A DNA stretch of 64,000 bases from Rhynchonema sp. JSB1_4 (Eukaryota > Nematoda > Chromadorea > Monhysterida > Xyalidae). The stretch spans positions 1-64,000 of the forward strand of contig JASAMV010000684.1 in NCBI GenBank assembly GCA_030248065.1, given 5' to 3'. Below are positions 1 to 17,200 of this stretch, one piece after another (position 1 is the stretch's first letter; every line of letters starts with the position of its first letter). Below the pieces are notes generated by a model. That model searched no databases. It was given only the letters and a program-made list of their open reading frames with translations, and was not told the DNA's origin. Position numbers and translations under genes: made by a program.

Positions 1-1
1 A

Positions 2-1042
2 TTCAGACAAACTCTCGTCGGTCGGTATGAGGAGCGCATGCCATTCCTATTTCTACACGTGCCGAAACATCTACGGGCTGGACACGTGCAGGCAGCGCTG
101 GATGAAAATGTGTGGCGACTCAGCTGCCAATATGATGTGTATGAAACATTAGTGGATGTTTTGACACAGGTTCGTCTCTTCAGATGTAATGCGTAATACA
201 GTAATCCAATTAATGTGATTATTGTAGGATTACGGTAACGTCTCGCGTGCCACACTGTTCGATCGTGGCAGATCGCTTTTCACACCGATTCCGAAATCTC
301 GAACTTGTGATGACGTCGACATTCCGCCGCATTTCTGTGTTTGTCAGGTTCGTCTCATCTCGTCGTAGTCAAAATAAAGTGAAACAACAAGTTGAATAGG
401 TCATTATCAGGTCGAAACCCCGATCGCAATCAATTCCACGCTGGTACAGGCCGCCGCCAACGTTGTGAAGGCCAAAATCAATCAATTGATCTCAAATCAC
501 ACCAAACTGTGTCATGACGTCACTCTCGACTCTATACTGACTGCTCAGAGCTACAGTGCCAGTGACCAGGTTCGGCTTGCGCGCTTAACTCGTTGATGTT
601 TCACAAATCTACACGTTCTGACTCCACTTGAACCTCAGGTGCTTCACAACAACCGCTACGATTGGGACACGTACCTCTCTGATGCAAACGTTACGGGTGT
701 GGTCAGTTACATCAGGGTCACGTTGCAAACAGTAAGTCGGCACCAGTGGGGTTCGAACCCGATAACTTTAGCTTTGTGTCAGTCAGACGAACAGCCGATT
801 GAGCTGCGTACGCTATCTTGCAGTCACCCAACAACGCAGTCTACGAAGCGCTAGTCAAATGTACAACATACGGCCAGCAATCGGCAGATGTTTCATTGTT
901 GGACAGTGATGCTATTGATTTGGACAATCTGAAGTTGGACGTACAACAAGGCGACATCTCACGGATAAACGCTTATGGCCAGACAGCCAACTGTATTTCA
1001 ATGATTCAAAGAAATCTGGAACCGCTTTGCACATGCAGATGA
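2..1042 (+). CDS. DUF229 sulfatase-like protein, 3' part
   Basis: Partial gene entering from the left edge. Five exons, all in phase 0: 2-169, 228-347, 411-569, 639-731, 824-1042. The peptide carries hallmarks of the DUF229 family, an alkaline-phosphatase-fold group common in nematodes. These are RYEERMPFLFLHVPK, then a stretch starting DYGN followed by RGRSLFTPIP, then a Cys-rich stretch PPHFCVCQ, and a C-terminus with GDISRINAYGQ and a final PLCTCR before TGA. The N-terminal catalytic half is outside the window, so activity cannot be judged. DUF229 members are usually type II membrane or secreted proteins of unknown substrate. Intron 4 contains a tRNA-like sequence. Family assignment is secure; substrate is unknown. 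Confidence 0.85.
739..821 (-). repeat. tRNA-like sequence in DUF229 intron 4
   Basis: On the minus strand there is an A-box-like GCAGCTCAATCGGCTG and a B-box GGTTCGAACCC in tRNA order and spacing, but the anticodon and acceptor stems do not pair convincingly. It is a tRNA pseudogene or the head of a tRNA-derived SINE, not a credible functional tRNA. Confidence 0.5.
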
Positions 1043-1108
1043 TGTCTGTCGCGGAATTTTGGGAAGCACTCTAGTCCATCGGATGCAGTTTATCGGGTTT
1101 TGCAAGGG

Positions 1109-1118
1109 AATAAATAAA
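1109..1118 (+). terminator. Polyadenylation signals after DUF229 gene
   Basis: Two overlapping AATAAA hexamers lie about 70 bases past the TGA at 1040-1042, the expected place for 3'-end formation of the DUF229 transcript. Confidence 0.5.
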
Positions 1119-1577
1119 GAATATGAAATCTTTGTCATGGATCTGATGACATTGTGACATGATGGACAATAACTCAGCGTACGCAGCTCATATACAGTAG
1201 TCAGTGATGCACTTCGGTGGTGATTCTTTTCGTGCAGGTATTCCGTGTGCACACACCAAAGACTGGTCCAACAAAAGGTTTGGAGGTCAGAGGTCTTGAT
1301 GCTGCAGTGCGCTGCCCAATTAACGAACAACTGACTCTACATGCCGTCCGGTTATTACCACATGTGTGGTACATAGGTGTAGGGTACTCACGCGCAGCCT
1401 ACATGAGCAACATATTCGTTTTGCCTCAACGCGCGCTGCTGTGCACGTTGTACGCTGAAGAATTAACAGAGATGAGTTATTGGTTTCTGCGTTTCTTAGT
1501 GGCCTGAGCGCGCAGTTTGTCTCCTAAACATTTCGCACGTCATGCAGTGGAGAAACGTAAAGTCTCACTGAAACGCA

Positions 1578-3627
1578 ATGATACGACAAACGCCAGTGTT
1601 TCGATTGTGGCTATTAAGAATCAAACGACAGTCTTTCCTGCTGTTCTGCATCCTTATCTTTGCTGTGCTCCTAATTCTCTTGAGTAGGGACGGGGACAAT
1701 GAGCCGGCTCGGAGGACCAAGCTCAGTCCCTTACAATACCATCTATCCAGAACACTATTCATGGATCCTGAACTCAAGTACGGATACAAGGTCCCCATTG
1801 GTGGCAATGGCAACAAAATCACCCTTGTATCCGTCATCAGAAACGATATGGGTTTCGGCAACATGATGTTCATCTATGCGAGCTCGTACGGCATCGCACG
1901 AAAATTTCGGCTGTCCGGCGCTTTAACGATTCCGACTCCGGCGTTCACAAATACTTTTGAGCTTGATCGTCAAGGCGAAGTCGTCGAGCTGGCCAGGCTG
2001 GGTGACCAGGACGTGCATTACCTGTCGAGCAGGGTGTGTTGTAAGTATGGCACCGAATTTGATCGTAGGTGAGCAATGGAGAACACGCTTTCGAATTTCT
2101 GTCCCACTCTTGATTTGAGATCTTCCGCAGAACACAAGTATTTGCTTGGAGATGCTGCCTCGATCCCAGTTTGCAAATGAGTGCAAAAAATTATCTATAC
2201 TACTAAAACAGGAAGACGTATGTATGTCTGTCTGTGGCCCCCTCCCTCGGAGGTGCGGACGAGTCAATTTTCACGGGTAGCTTTGGGTATGCTAACGGGT
2301 CTTGGGGTGGGGGGGCAGGGCACGGGCGCGGCGCTGTAGCCGGGCCGTAGGCACGGGTCCCGTCTAGTACAGTCAAATATAGCATAGTTGCCTGTGCAAA
2401 AACCTGAGCATCTGTGCACCGATTACGACTTGCAGAATAAATCGAATAAGTCATTTAATTCATTTGAAAGAAGATTCTTGGCTGTTCTTTGCTGCCAAAT
2501 AAACTTTTTTCCCGTTTTACAGCCTTGACCACATTCTGACACCAGCTCGCAGCGACGACGAGCCCTCACTGTTGCTCACAAATGGGCTGTTCCAAAGTTG
2601 GCGGTATTTCCACGACTACGCAGACGAAATCCGAGAACAATTCCAATTTCGACCGGCGGTCAGACAGGCAGCTGAGGCGGAACTCGATCAGATTCTCGCC
2701 AAAAACAATGTGCTCAACAGATTGGTTGCTTGCTTGAATAGGGTCTTCGTTTTCATTCCAGGTTTCTTATGGTGCTTTAGTGAGATGATTTCGCCAGTGA
2801 CGAGACCATCAAACACCTCGTGGTCAATGTTGGACAAATGAGCGATCAAAATAACCTTCGATCTGATGTTTCAGACAGCAAACAGTCCTCGTAGCTGGTC
2901 ATCTTCGGCATGGTGCAAGTGCAAGAGTGAAGAAGCCTGAGGCTGATGCGAACATCGCATACTTGGCACAAGCGATTAGATTTTTTCGCCAAAAGCTAGA
3001 TTTTCCTGATTATCTCTTTTTTGTGATGATCTGACGAATCATGTTGGACTCTACCTTTTTAGGTTGAATGGTGCCGACTTGCTCTTCATTCTGTTCACCG
3101 ACGACTATGGGTGGTTGAATGACCAAAAGAAGCATTTAGAATCAAACGATCAAGTTTGGATACAAACACCAGGCTCAACTGAACGCGATCTTTGCATGAT
3201 GACATTGTGCAATCATACAATTGTCAGCACGGGTATGTTGATGGATTGATTGTTCATTTTGAACTAACTGAATAACAATTTCTGCATCACCTGCCTTGGC
3301 TGCGTGAAACTTTGTGAAGAATTTTTAGGTCCTTCCAATTTAGACTAGCGTCGAAAGCTATTCTCATGCCTAAAAACTACACGAACGCTGGGCTCAGCTT
3401 GCAGCAACGAAACTTTTTATCTATCCGTGCTGAGAAAGTCACGTGACCACGGCAGGATCCGATCCGATCGCCAAGTTTGACGTCGACTTTCAGGTACCTT
3501 TGGCTGGTGGGCAGCCTATCTGACCAATGGCATTACCGTTGTGCAGCAGGAACGATCAACGAACGTGAAGTATTTGAAGGAGTTCGATATTGATGATTTC
3601 CTTCTTCCTGAATGGCACAGATTTTGA
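1578..3627 (+). CDS. GT11-type alpha-1,2-fucosyltransferase-like protein
   Basis: Five apparent exons: 1578-~2035, 2523-~2709, 2875-~3022, 3063-3232, 3494-3627. Residues 1-15 are basic and are followed by a hydrophobic segment (FLLFCILIFAVLLIL), the type II Golgi anchor of glycosyltransferases. Then come GFGNMMFIYASSYGIA (the family's GxGNQMFxYA motif), GLFQSWRYF, LFTDDYGW, LCNHTIVS, FGWWAAYL and LPEW just before TGA, all in family order. GT11 enzymes transfer fucose from GDP-fucose to galactose. Oddities: the donor-site HxRRxD motif reads HLRHGA, and phases at exon junctions 2/3 and 3/4 do not match with standard splice sites. It may therefore be altered or decaying. Fold assignment is strong; activity is doubtful. 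Confidence 0.75.
2194..2367 (+). mobile_element. Short non-autonomous Helitron-like element, copy 1
   Basis: Starts TCTATACTACTAAAACAGG after an A and ends GGGTCCCGTCTAG before a T, the A/T insertion context and CTRR end typical of Helitrons. It lies in intron 1 of the GT11-like gene. Three other copies are in the window. Confidence 0.7.
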
Positions 3628-6600
3628 GCTGCAATTATTGTACTTACCGAAGAAGTTCCATCTCCGGGGGCTTATTTGGGATAAAAACACTTTTTCTTTC
3701 CTCGTTCGTGCGATACGCCTCGCATTGCCTTGTTCGCAACACTCGCTTCACAACACGTTTCTCACAAGGTAAGAGTGTGGAAATGTGATAACGGTTGCGT
3801 TTACTTCGTTCCGCATATTTTTCGATATGCAACATGCGCAACATGATTCGCAATTTTGCTCGTTTCAAAAATTCCCAAACAGACGTAATATATTATGTTT
3901 CCCCCTCCCAATAGCCCCCAGGGACAGGCGTTGTTACAAAACAGCACCGCTTTATAATTATGCTTCATAGGTGTGACTCCATTAACGCGCATTTCAATCA
4001 AATTGAGAACATGACGTTCTTTACGTACACAATGACTCTTGAAAAACAGTCTAAACCGGCAGCATCACAGTAAATTAAACTGTCATGTCTGTCAGTTTTG
4101 TCACCAACTTCTTCGCAATGCATGTCTGCAACCGACTGACGAAAACTGACTAACGACATGATTGCGCATAATGCATAACGCAACTCATTTTTAGGCGTCG
4201 ACTGCAGAAGCCGGCAAAGCCAAACGTAAATTTGAGATATAAACGAAGCGAAACGAGAAAAAAACAAAGATTTTTTAAATTGTGTTCATTTGTGCGTTCA
4301 ATCACGTTACGTTCATGTGCCTGTGCTCGTTTTGCGTGAGGCTAACGAGCGACACATGCGCGACCGGACACATTTCGAAAAGTTTCGATGATGTGATATG
4401 ATTTTGCAATCTCAGAGAATCAGATAAGGCACCTGAGTGAATCATCAGGTTGCCGTTAATGTTGTCGATTGTCCACCATCTCCGTCCAACATTCTCGAAA
4501 CTTGTAGCTCGGTCCACCATTCTCAAAACTTGTTTTGGTGAAAAGCTTTTGGATACAGTTGGCCTACATGGCCACGGTGTCGACTGAGAACAAACTTTTG
4601 AGGCGCCATCTTCGTCGACCTGTCGAATGTTCACCATCTCCGTCCACCATTATCCAAATTTGTATCACCGCACCATCTCCGTACACCATTTTCGAAACAG
4701 TTGTCGAATGTCACCACGATAATGTGCATTAAAATTTGAATTTCCAAGTGTGACCCACTCCATCCACACGTTTATTTTTAAATTTTTTCAAGTTACCGCC
4801 CTTGAATTTTCAGGAAAATGATGTGTCGGTCATGTGTTTTAGTGTCGCGTTTTAGATGCGCGGCTTCATCATGTCATTCAATTTTTTCCTTTCAGCAGTG
4901 TTATGTGGCATTGAAGTCTCGGGCATAAGTACAAGATTGACTGACAAAACTGGCCGACATGTAAATGTAACACATTATTCCCCGGGTTTGCTCATCTTGT
5001 GCGAACGACAGCAAATTCACGGTAGACGACTGACACACCAGAAGTTTGAAGCCGCGACGCCTAAAAAGTCAAGCATTATTATTGTTCACACGCATCAATT
5101 TGATGGTAATTGTCTATCGCACTGAAAAAGTTCATAATGGGTCTGACTTTCCCCTGTTAGGTGTGTAACGTGCGATGCATGTTTAACCTGAGTTGCCTGC
5201 GGGTCTTTAAAACGAACTTTATTTGCTCCTCGCCTGCAAGTTGTTTTCAAACGCTTGTTTTCACGCGTGCTGCTGTCAACCCCATATCAAGCTCATCAAT
5301 AAATCATCTGCCTGGGTATACAGTTTCTCACGTAACGTTGGTATGTGCAACAGGAACAGGGCACTTCACATTTTGAAACTAGCACGTGTTGGAACTGGAA
5401 GTTCATTCGAGCTGCATTTTGATGTTATCTATCGCTATCTAACATTGTCATTGAGAGTCCCTGCCTGAAGCACCAGTGTGCGTACTGTAACTAACTTATT
5501 GGCTTATTCTAATGTCGTCAACGCTGTGGGACACAATCGTGTATCCCCATGTCCGTGTACCGATGTAATTGTTGCGCTGACGGTGCGTTGAGCTGTGTCG
5601 ATAGCGATCATCTGCAACTTGCGTCGCCTACATTAGAATTAGTCCCGCCGTTGCGGGCGCGCCTCGCGTTTTTCACGCGCCGTAGTTTACATTCATCTCT
5701 GGTGTTTACGATATCCATGCGGTCTTGGAATGATGGACACGGCCTTCCGTACGTGACTACCCTGCAGCAAATTGACCATTGTTCCGGACAACAATGTTAC
5801 ATTTCAGTACCCTGCTTAAGACAAAGTTTCATTCGTATACACTCTGTTGCTGCTGCGGCTGCATTCGAACTTCATTGCGTCTCGCTGTAAAAAGATGACA
5901 TGAACATGCGCATGCACACTACACACACAAATACTATACAACTCTATGTGAACAACGGCAAGCAAAAAGCACCAGAATAACCGTTCACGGTTTTTTCTGC
6001 ATCGCGCATTGCCAAGGTGCTACATATACATAAATTTGCACGCTTATCAATCGTTTACATCAGCGGCCGCGACTCGCAAGCGATTCGTCATGTCTAGTAA
6101 CAGCCAGTATGGTGCGTGCTTGCGTGCATGTATGTGCACTCACTTTGGATATAGTTTGCAAGATTGGGGCGGCTAAGAGGCTAATTCTGTTGTAGTCTAC
6201 GCACCTGCGCCCATTTCGTGCTAACAACCAGTTGGACAATCAGTGGTCTGTGCAATGCACGTGGAGCGTGCAGACCAGTACTCATACAGGGCCACGTGGA
6301 GCAGCTCTAAATGTCCGTAAAGAATTGTATGCAGGGTTAACGCACGGTTGTATAGCGAGACGCATGCGTTGACGATCACAGACACTTCGCAAAGAACGAA
6401 ATATGGGCAAAGGCGTGAACTGCATTAGAATTAGCCACAAAAGATTGCCCTAAAGATATGAAGCTGAAACAGGTTCGCTTTGATGCGCTGGGTGTGGTTC
6501 ATCATTCACCACGACGTACTATGCTTGTCATGTCATGTCACGTGACTTAGCACAGTGGTCTCAGTTTTGGAATGTCACTTTACTTGGTATAGTTCAGACA

Positions 6601-7085
6601 AATATTCGTGACAATTTTGAAAGGGTTCTCAGAGCACCTCTACGATTCGGCAGAAAAAAATACGTTGTTTACGCCTATCTGTGTACTTCTGTTCACACGT
6701 GGTTACGCTAGTGTGTTAGGATAGGAAACCTGAACATTTTCAGTCAGCGTAAACATATACGTAAAAAATATCGAAATCCTTGCATTTCTTTTGAATCGCC
6801 ACTATTTTTGACCGATTTCCGCACGGCCAGGCCGCTGAGCGTTAGTTGCACGTGATTCCGTCGCACCCTAACTCGTTTCGATGAAGTTCGTATGCAGTAA
6901 TCGGGAACAATTTCAAGATCCTGCCTTCAAATACTATTTTGAAACAATACTTGTGTCTGAGTGAGACTACTACTTTAACAGCAGCTTGTTCAAAATTTGT
7001 CTTGATCAACTAATGTTTACGCATGTGTACGCTTAATTCCCTGTGTGGGGAACGGGAAGTAGAAATGTTTACTTCAGTTTTTTTC
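3628..7085. other. No gene recognised
   Basis: Several short ORFs exist here (for example 4856-5125 and 5549-5890), but none shows a family motif, matched splice phases or a convincing signal peptide. The only clear structure is the short repeat near 4464-4700. Confidence 0.5.
4464..4700. repeat. Degenerate CCACCAT-type repeat
   Basis: Irregular repetition of a motif close to CATCTCCGTCCACCATT followed by CTCGAAACTTGT or variants, at least five times. No coding potential seen. Confidence 0.5.
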
Positions 7086-7392
7086 AGCGTAAGGCTGTGA
7101 TCAGATAATTGCGGGATTGTAAATTTCTGCATTCCGCGTTCTGTCTTTATATGATCGCCTGTGAGGAATTTTAAATTTCTTGAAATTTAAATTGCTATTG
7201 GTTAAGGATCTTATTTCCTGTTGACAGGCGACATTTGAGGTCAGCACGCTGGAAGTTTTCATCCTCACCCAAGCACGTGCCGTTCCGCAGATGTGGTCAG
7301 ATAAACGCGGAATGCGGAGTGCATAAATTTACAATTCCGCGTTTATCTGATCACCAATTTCCGCATTCTGTGTTAATCTGATCGCAACCTAA
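7086..7392. mobile_element. Fold-back element, AGGCTGTGATCAG family
   Basis: Left end AAGGCTGTGATCAGATAA and right end ATCTGATCGCAACCT are imperfect inverted repeats, with inner copies of the GATAAACGCGGAATGC motif. The middle (about 7235-7300) matches, in reverse, the core of the better preserved copy at 41066-41378. Confidence 0.6.
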
Positions 7393-7466
7393 ACATTGAG
7401 TAAACGTCTCCAACGTGAAAGAGACGAAAACAAACGTAAACAACGTGATTTATCCATGTTCCGCCC

Positions 7467-8118
7467 CAAGGTTGGGCAAAAAAAATTTTTTTAAAAAAAA
7501 AGGTTTTTGAAAAAAACTTTTTTTTTAAAAAAAATTTTTTTTTTAAATTTTCGAGGGAACAAAATGTTCTAAAACGTCCAAAAATGGCCTTTTTGGGGGT
7601 TATTTTTTGTCATTTTTTCTCAAGGGTCGAAAAATTTTCTTCACAAAATCACTTTTGGGGCATGTATTTGGTACCTAAGATACCCCAAATGATGTTATTA
7701 TACCTTCCCGTAATACATGGGACACAGTATGCATGTGCCTACATGGTACTTCGATGTCATACCCCATCAGGTCGGTCATATACGACTGATTCAGCTACCC
7801 GACAAGTATTTCTGCAGCTTATATTCTCAATTCTGTGTGGTTTATGAGTGAATCTTGCTTATTCGGCCACAAACTGTTGTGTCCGATACCACAGAGCAGC
7901 AATCAGCGGTCCATATCAAGCACAGACTGTTGGATCGCACCGAAATGACGTAAACACCCTTGATAAGTGATGCAAACCAAGTCACAAAAGTGACTTGCCA
8001 ATTAAAGTTGCATTTTTTCGCGATTTTGCGCGTTTTTTAGGCAAATTTGGTAAAATTTCCCCGAATCTCAGACTTTTAAAAAAAAACTTGTTTAAAAAAA
8101 TTTTTTTTTCCAACCCTG
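7467..8118 (+). mobile_element. hAT-type MITE, subfamily I, copy 1
   Basis: Terminal inverted repeat CAAGGTTGGGC against CCAACCCTG, flanked by a perfect 8-bp target duplication TTCCGCCC. The termini are almost pure A/T runs. The interior matches the copies at 24649-25153 and, inverted, 51122-51772. It has no transposase ORF, so it would be mobilised in trans. Confidence 0.85.
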
Positions 8119-8209
8119 TTCCGCCCAACGGTGTCTAATCTACCGTAGAATTTCAGATTTGCTTCCAGGAACTATTTTATATCCCCAATCGTATAGGTCA
8201 CTGATCACC

Positions 8210-13507
<5,298 letters not shown>

Positions 13508-14217
13508 ATGATGTATCAATTTTTGTCAGCTCCGAGATCTCAAGGAAGACACATAGAGTTATAGATTTGGATAAATCGTAGTTTTGTAGACTCTGAAAAA
13601 GTGGGTCATTTTCTGAATCTTGTCTGCAAGTTAATATGATTCCATTTTTACAGTGCTGTATGATGGCTGGTGATGGTATATTCAACGGTTCATTTTATGT
13701 AATCGGATGCTGTTTTTTCTGTTTGCCAGAAAGGTGCGGTCACGGTACTTGTATCAGTCACAGGCCAGCTAGTTCACCAAAACTGGGCAGACAAATCAGT
13801 TGCCCATGTTTTTTCAACTTCTCTTATCATGGGTTGCCGAAACCCAGTTACAAATACATGTGTTGTAAGTAACTCACACATTACGTGACCTTATCAAATC
13901 ACAGTTTCGAGCTTGTGTCTCCAGGCCACCAGGGTAAGTTAATGCCATGTGAACTCAGCAAGCGCAGACAGAATTTGATAAATCGCGCTATCAATGTCTA
14001 CAATGGAATGATAAACCCGTGCAAAGGTTTTTCTTATCAAAGCAGCAATCTCCAAAAAACCATGTCATTATTTTCTGATATTGATGCCTTTCGATTTTAA
14101 GCGCTTGGTTTTGGTGAAAACCGCTTGCCGCACACAAAACCTTTTTGTGAAAGAAGAATTCAAAATTCACAACGTTTACGCAACACAAATCACGAAATTC
14201 TTGAGCGCGGACCAGCG
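13508..14217. other. Intergenic, no gene recognised
   Basis: Between the bestrophin stop and the ATG of the GCC-repeat gene. Short ORFs (13636-13872, 13885-14100) lack motifs. It presumably holds the bestrophin 3' UTR and the next promoter. Confidence 0.5.
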
Positions 14218-17200
14218 ATGAAAGCCTTTTCATTTTTGTCATACTTGATCGGTAGGATCTCTGTCTATGTTTTTGCTGCAATTTTGAGTTTTTCAAAACT
14301 GATTGTGTTTTTCCATTTTCTCAGTTTTACGCTGGTCAACAACATCATCGACCAGTGATGGCGACTGTGACCCCGGCTGGTTCATCAACGATTCAAGCGA
14401 TTGCGAATTGTGCCCGATTGGCAGCTTCTGTCAGAATGGCACACGGGTGGATTGCGAACCAGGCACCTATCAGAACGACGTCGGTCAACAATATTGCGTC
14501 AGTTGTGACGCGGGATGGCATCAAACTGAATATGGTCCAGTTGTATTATGTATATTAGACGCCCATTTGTAGCTGAATTGTGAGCAACACACTTTTGAAT
14601 GACCGTTCATAATTATGTAAGCCTAAGCTTGATAAAAGCTAATTGTTTGATAAACCAAAGCATCGCAAAATTGTACTACGCCCAACAATAAAAAAATTGA
14701 CACCTTAAGGGAGCGAACGACTTTCTAAGCTTATCTTTGGTTTTATGAAGAGACTTACACGAAAGCTTTCTTGTTATTCTTTCCAAACCTCTTCGAACGC
14801 TAAATGCCAGACATCCAAATTTTTGTGCATAACAGTACCCTGAGTTATACCCATTTATCACATTCTGCAGGTGCCATCGACTGTGTGCCTTGTGCGCGCG
14901 GCATGCAGTGTGCCAACACCACAATGGCAATGCCATGCGAGCCCGGCACCTATCAATCAGAACTGGGCCACACCGAGTGTTTGATGTGTCCTGATGGGAC
15001 GTACCAACGCAACGAAGCGGCGGTCGACTGTAATCCGTGTCCCGCGGGGCATATGTGCGCGGAAGGTGGGTGGTGGATTACCAATATGGATTCAGTTCTG
15101 TTTCGCATCGCGTTTGACGGCAAACACCACGGCAACGGTTGGACAACGGGAAACGCAAAAGGAACACAAACAATTATTCTGTTTCGGCTATATTTTCGAT
15201 ATGCTTGGAGCAGTGTAGTTCCTGGGGGTAGGGGGTCCCCCTCCGGGTACGTCTGTTCCCCCAATTTTTGCCTAAGATAGGCAAATTTAGGCCTAAAATA
15301 GGCATTTTTAGGCATAAAATGAGTAATTTTTAGGTCAATGTTGTCAAAAATCGCCAAAATACCCTTTTCATTGAGATTTCTTTCCAAAAAGGGCCAAAAA
15401 TTGGTCAAATATTCGACCTCAAAATATTACTTTTCTCCAAATTTGGCTTCTGCCCCCGCCCTTCCTCCCCCTGGTGGGTACGTCTATTCCGCTTCCCAAA
15501 AAAATGGGGTACCGCCTGTTCCCCCTCCTGAACCAGGAACTACACTGGCTTATAGCATTGACATTGTCAACACCAGCGAAAACGGTAAATCCTTTGGTAT
15601 TGCAGCAGCACTGGATTGCAAACTGGTAGCCATCAGTGCTCCAACTTCATCGTAGCCCTCCTTTTCAAGCAAAATTTGCCTTTCTCTCTCTTGCCGTGAA
15701 CCAACCCGTAGTCGAAATCTTAGCAAGGCAGACAAGAGGCTATCTCATACAGGAGTATAACATGACAGCAATGGGTGAGTTTGCTTGTTGGCGGCAGACG
15801 ATGTTGAATAATAACGGGGAGCGCATGTACATTCCAAAATCCTTTGTGAACAAAAAATGGATTTCTTCGACTGGGGCTCGAACCCAGGCCCTCCGCCTAA
15901 CCGGGGCATTGCTCTACCAACTGAGCTATCGAGGTGCCTGCCCTTGGACGCAAAGATTTTGGTCATATACACAGCTCAGTTGGTACAGTTATGCCCCGGT
16001 TTGTCTTAGGACCTGGGTTCGAGCCCCAGTCGAAGAAAGCCATTTTTTGTTCACAAGGGATTCTTCACATGCGCTCCCCGTTAATATAGCATGACACAGG
16101 TTGCATCGAACCGATGCCGTGTCCGGTCGGCAGCACTCAACCGCGTCAGGGCAGCGCGTCGTGCATCACTTGTGCGTCCGGGTTCTTCAGCCTGCAGCCA
16201 GGCAGTGCATCCGAATGCAGTCCATGTCCGGTCGGGCACAAATGCGTCGATGTTGGCGCCCATCCAGTGCCCTGCCCGATTCACACGTATATGCATGACG
16301 CTGCCAGGACCACGTGCGCCGCGTGCCCGCCTGGTACCTATCAAGACGAAACAGGCGCAATCGCCTGTAAACCCTGTCCCACCGGTCACTATTGTCCGAA
16401 AGGATATGCCGTTCCCATTCAATGCCCGATGGGCAGATGCGCTGGATCCTATAACATGGACGAATGCTCTACGTGTCCATCCGGCCATTACGCACCCACC
16501 AATGGAAGCATCCACTGCCAGCTATGCCCGGCTGGGCACCAATGTGATTATTACCGTACTTATGCCCAGGAGTGTCCCGTCGGACAGTACTCACTTGTTG
16601 GTGACGATCGCTGTAATGACTGTCCGTATGGCACGTATCAGGACGAAGCAGGCAGCGACTCATGCAAACCGTGTGCGCCCGGCCACTTTTGCAACAACAG
16701 ACCTCAGCCGGCTCCCGTCCCGTGCAAGCACGGCACCTACCAGGATCGATCCGGCCAAAAAAGCTGTGTCGACTGCCCGGTCGGCCATTATTGTCCATTT
16801 GTCGGCGCTGTTTATCCGTCGATTTGCCTGTCCGGCACCTACCAGGACGAGGCAGCACAAACGTCATGCAAGCCATGCCCCAGCAATCATTATCAGATGC
16901 GAGAGGTAGCGGTAAACTGTCATCCGTGCCCCGACGGGTACGTGTGTCCGGACGCAAGCGGCCGGCCGATTTCAGTCGCCGATCACACCAATGGATCGTT
17001 GCCGGACGGACATTACGGTGCTTGTCCGCCCGGCACGTACGTGCACGTCAGCGGACACAAGTTGACTTGTCGTCCGTGTGGCGCGGGCACCTATCAACCA
17101 ATTGTGAACGGCACCATATGCGAACGGTGTCCGACGGGTCACTATTGTCCGCTGACGGACCTGAATCCGATTCCGTGTCCGCTGAGCACCTATGCGGTCA

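Noticed and set aside
4856..5125. Possible small secreted protein
   Set aside because: The N-terminus is weakly hydrophobic, but there is no motif, splice support or conserved partner in the window.
15865..15937. Functional tRNA gene (minus strand)
   Set aside because: The A and B boxes and T arm are good, but the acceptor and anticodon stems have mismatches, position 33 is not T, and it is part of a palindromic repeat.
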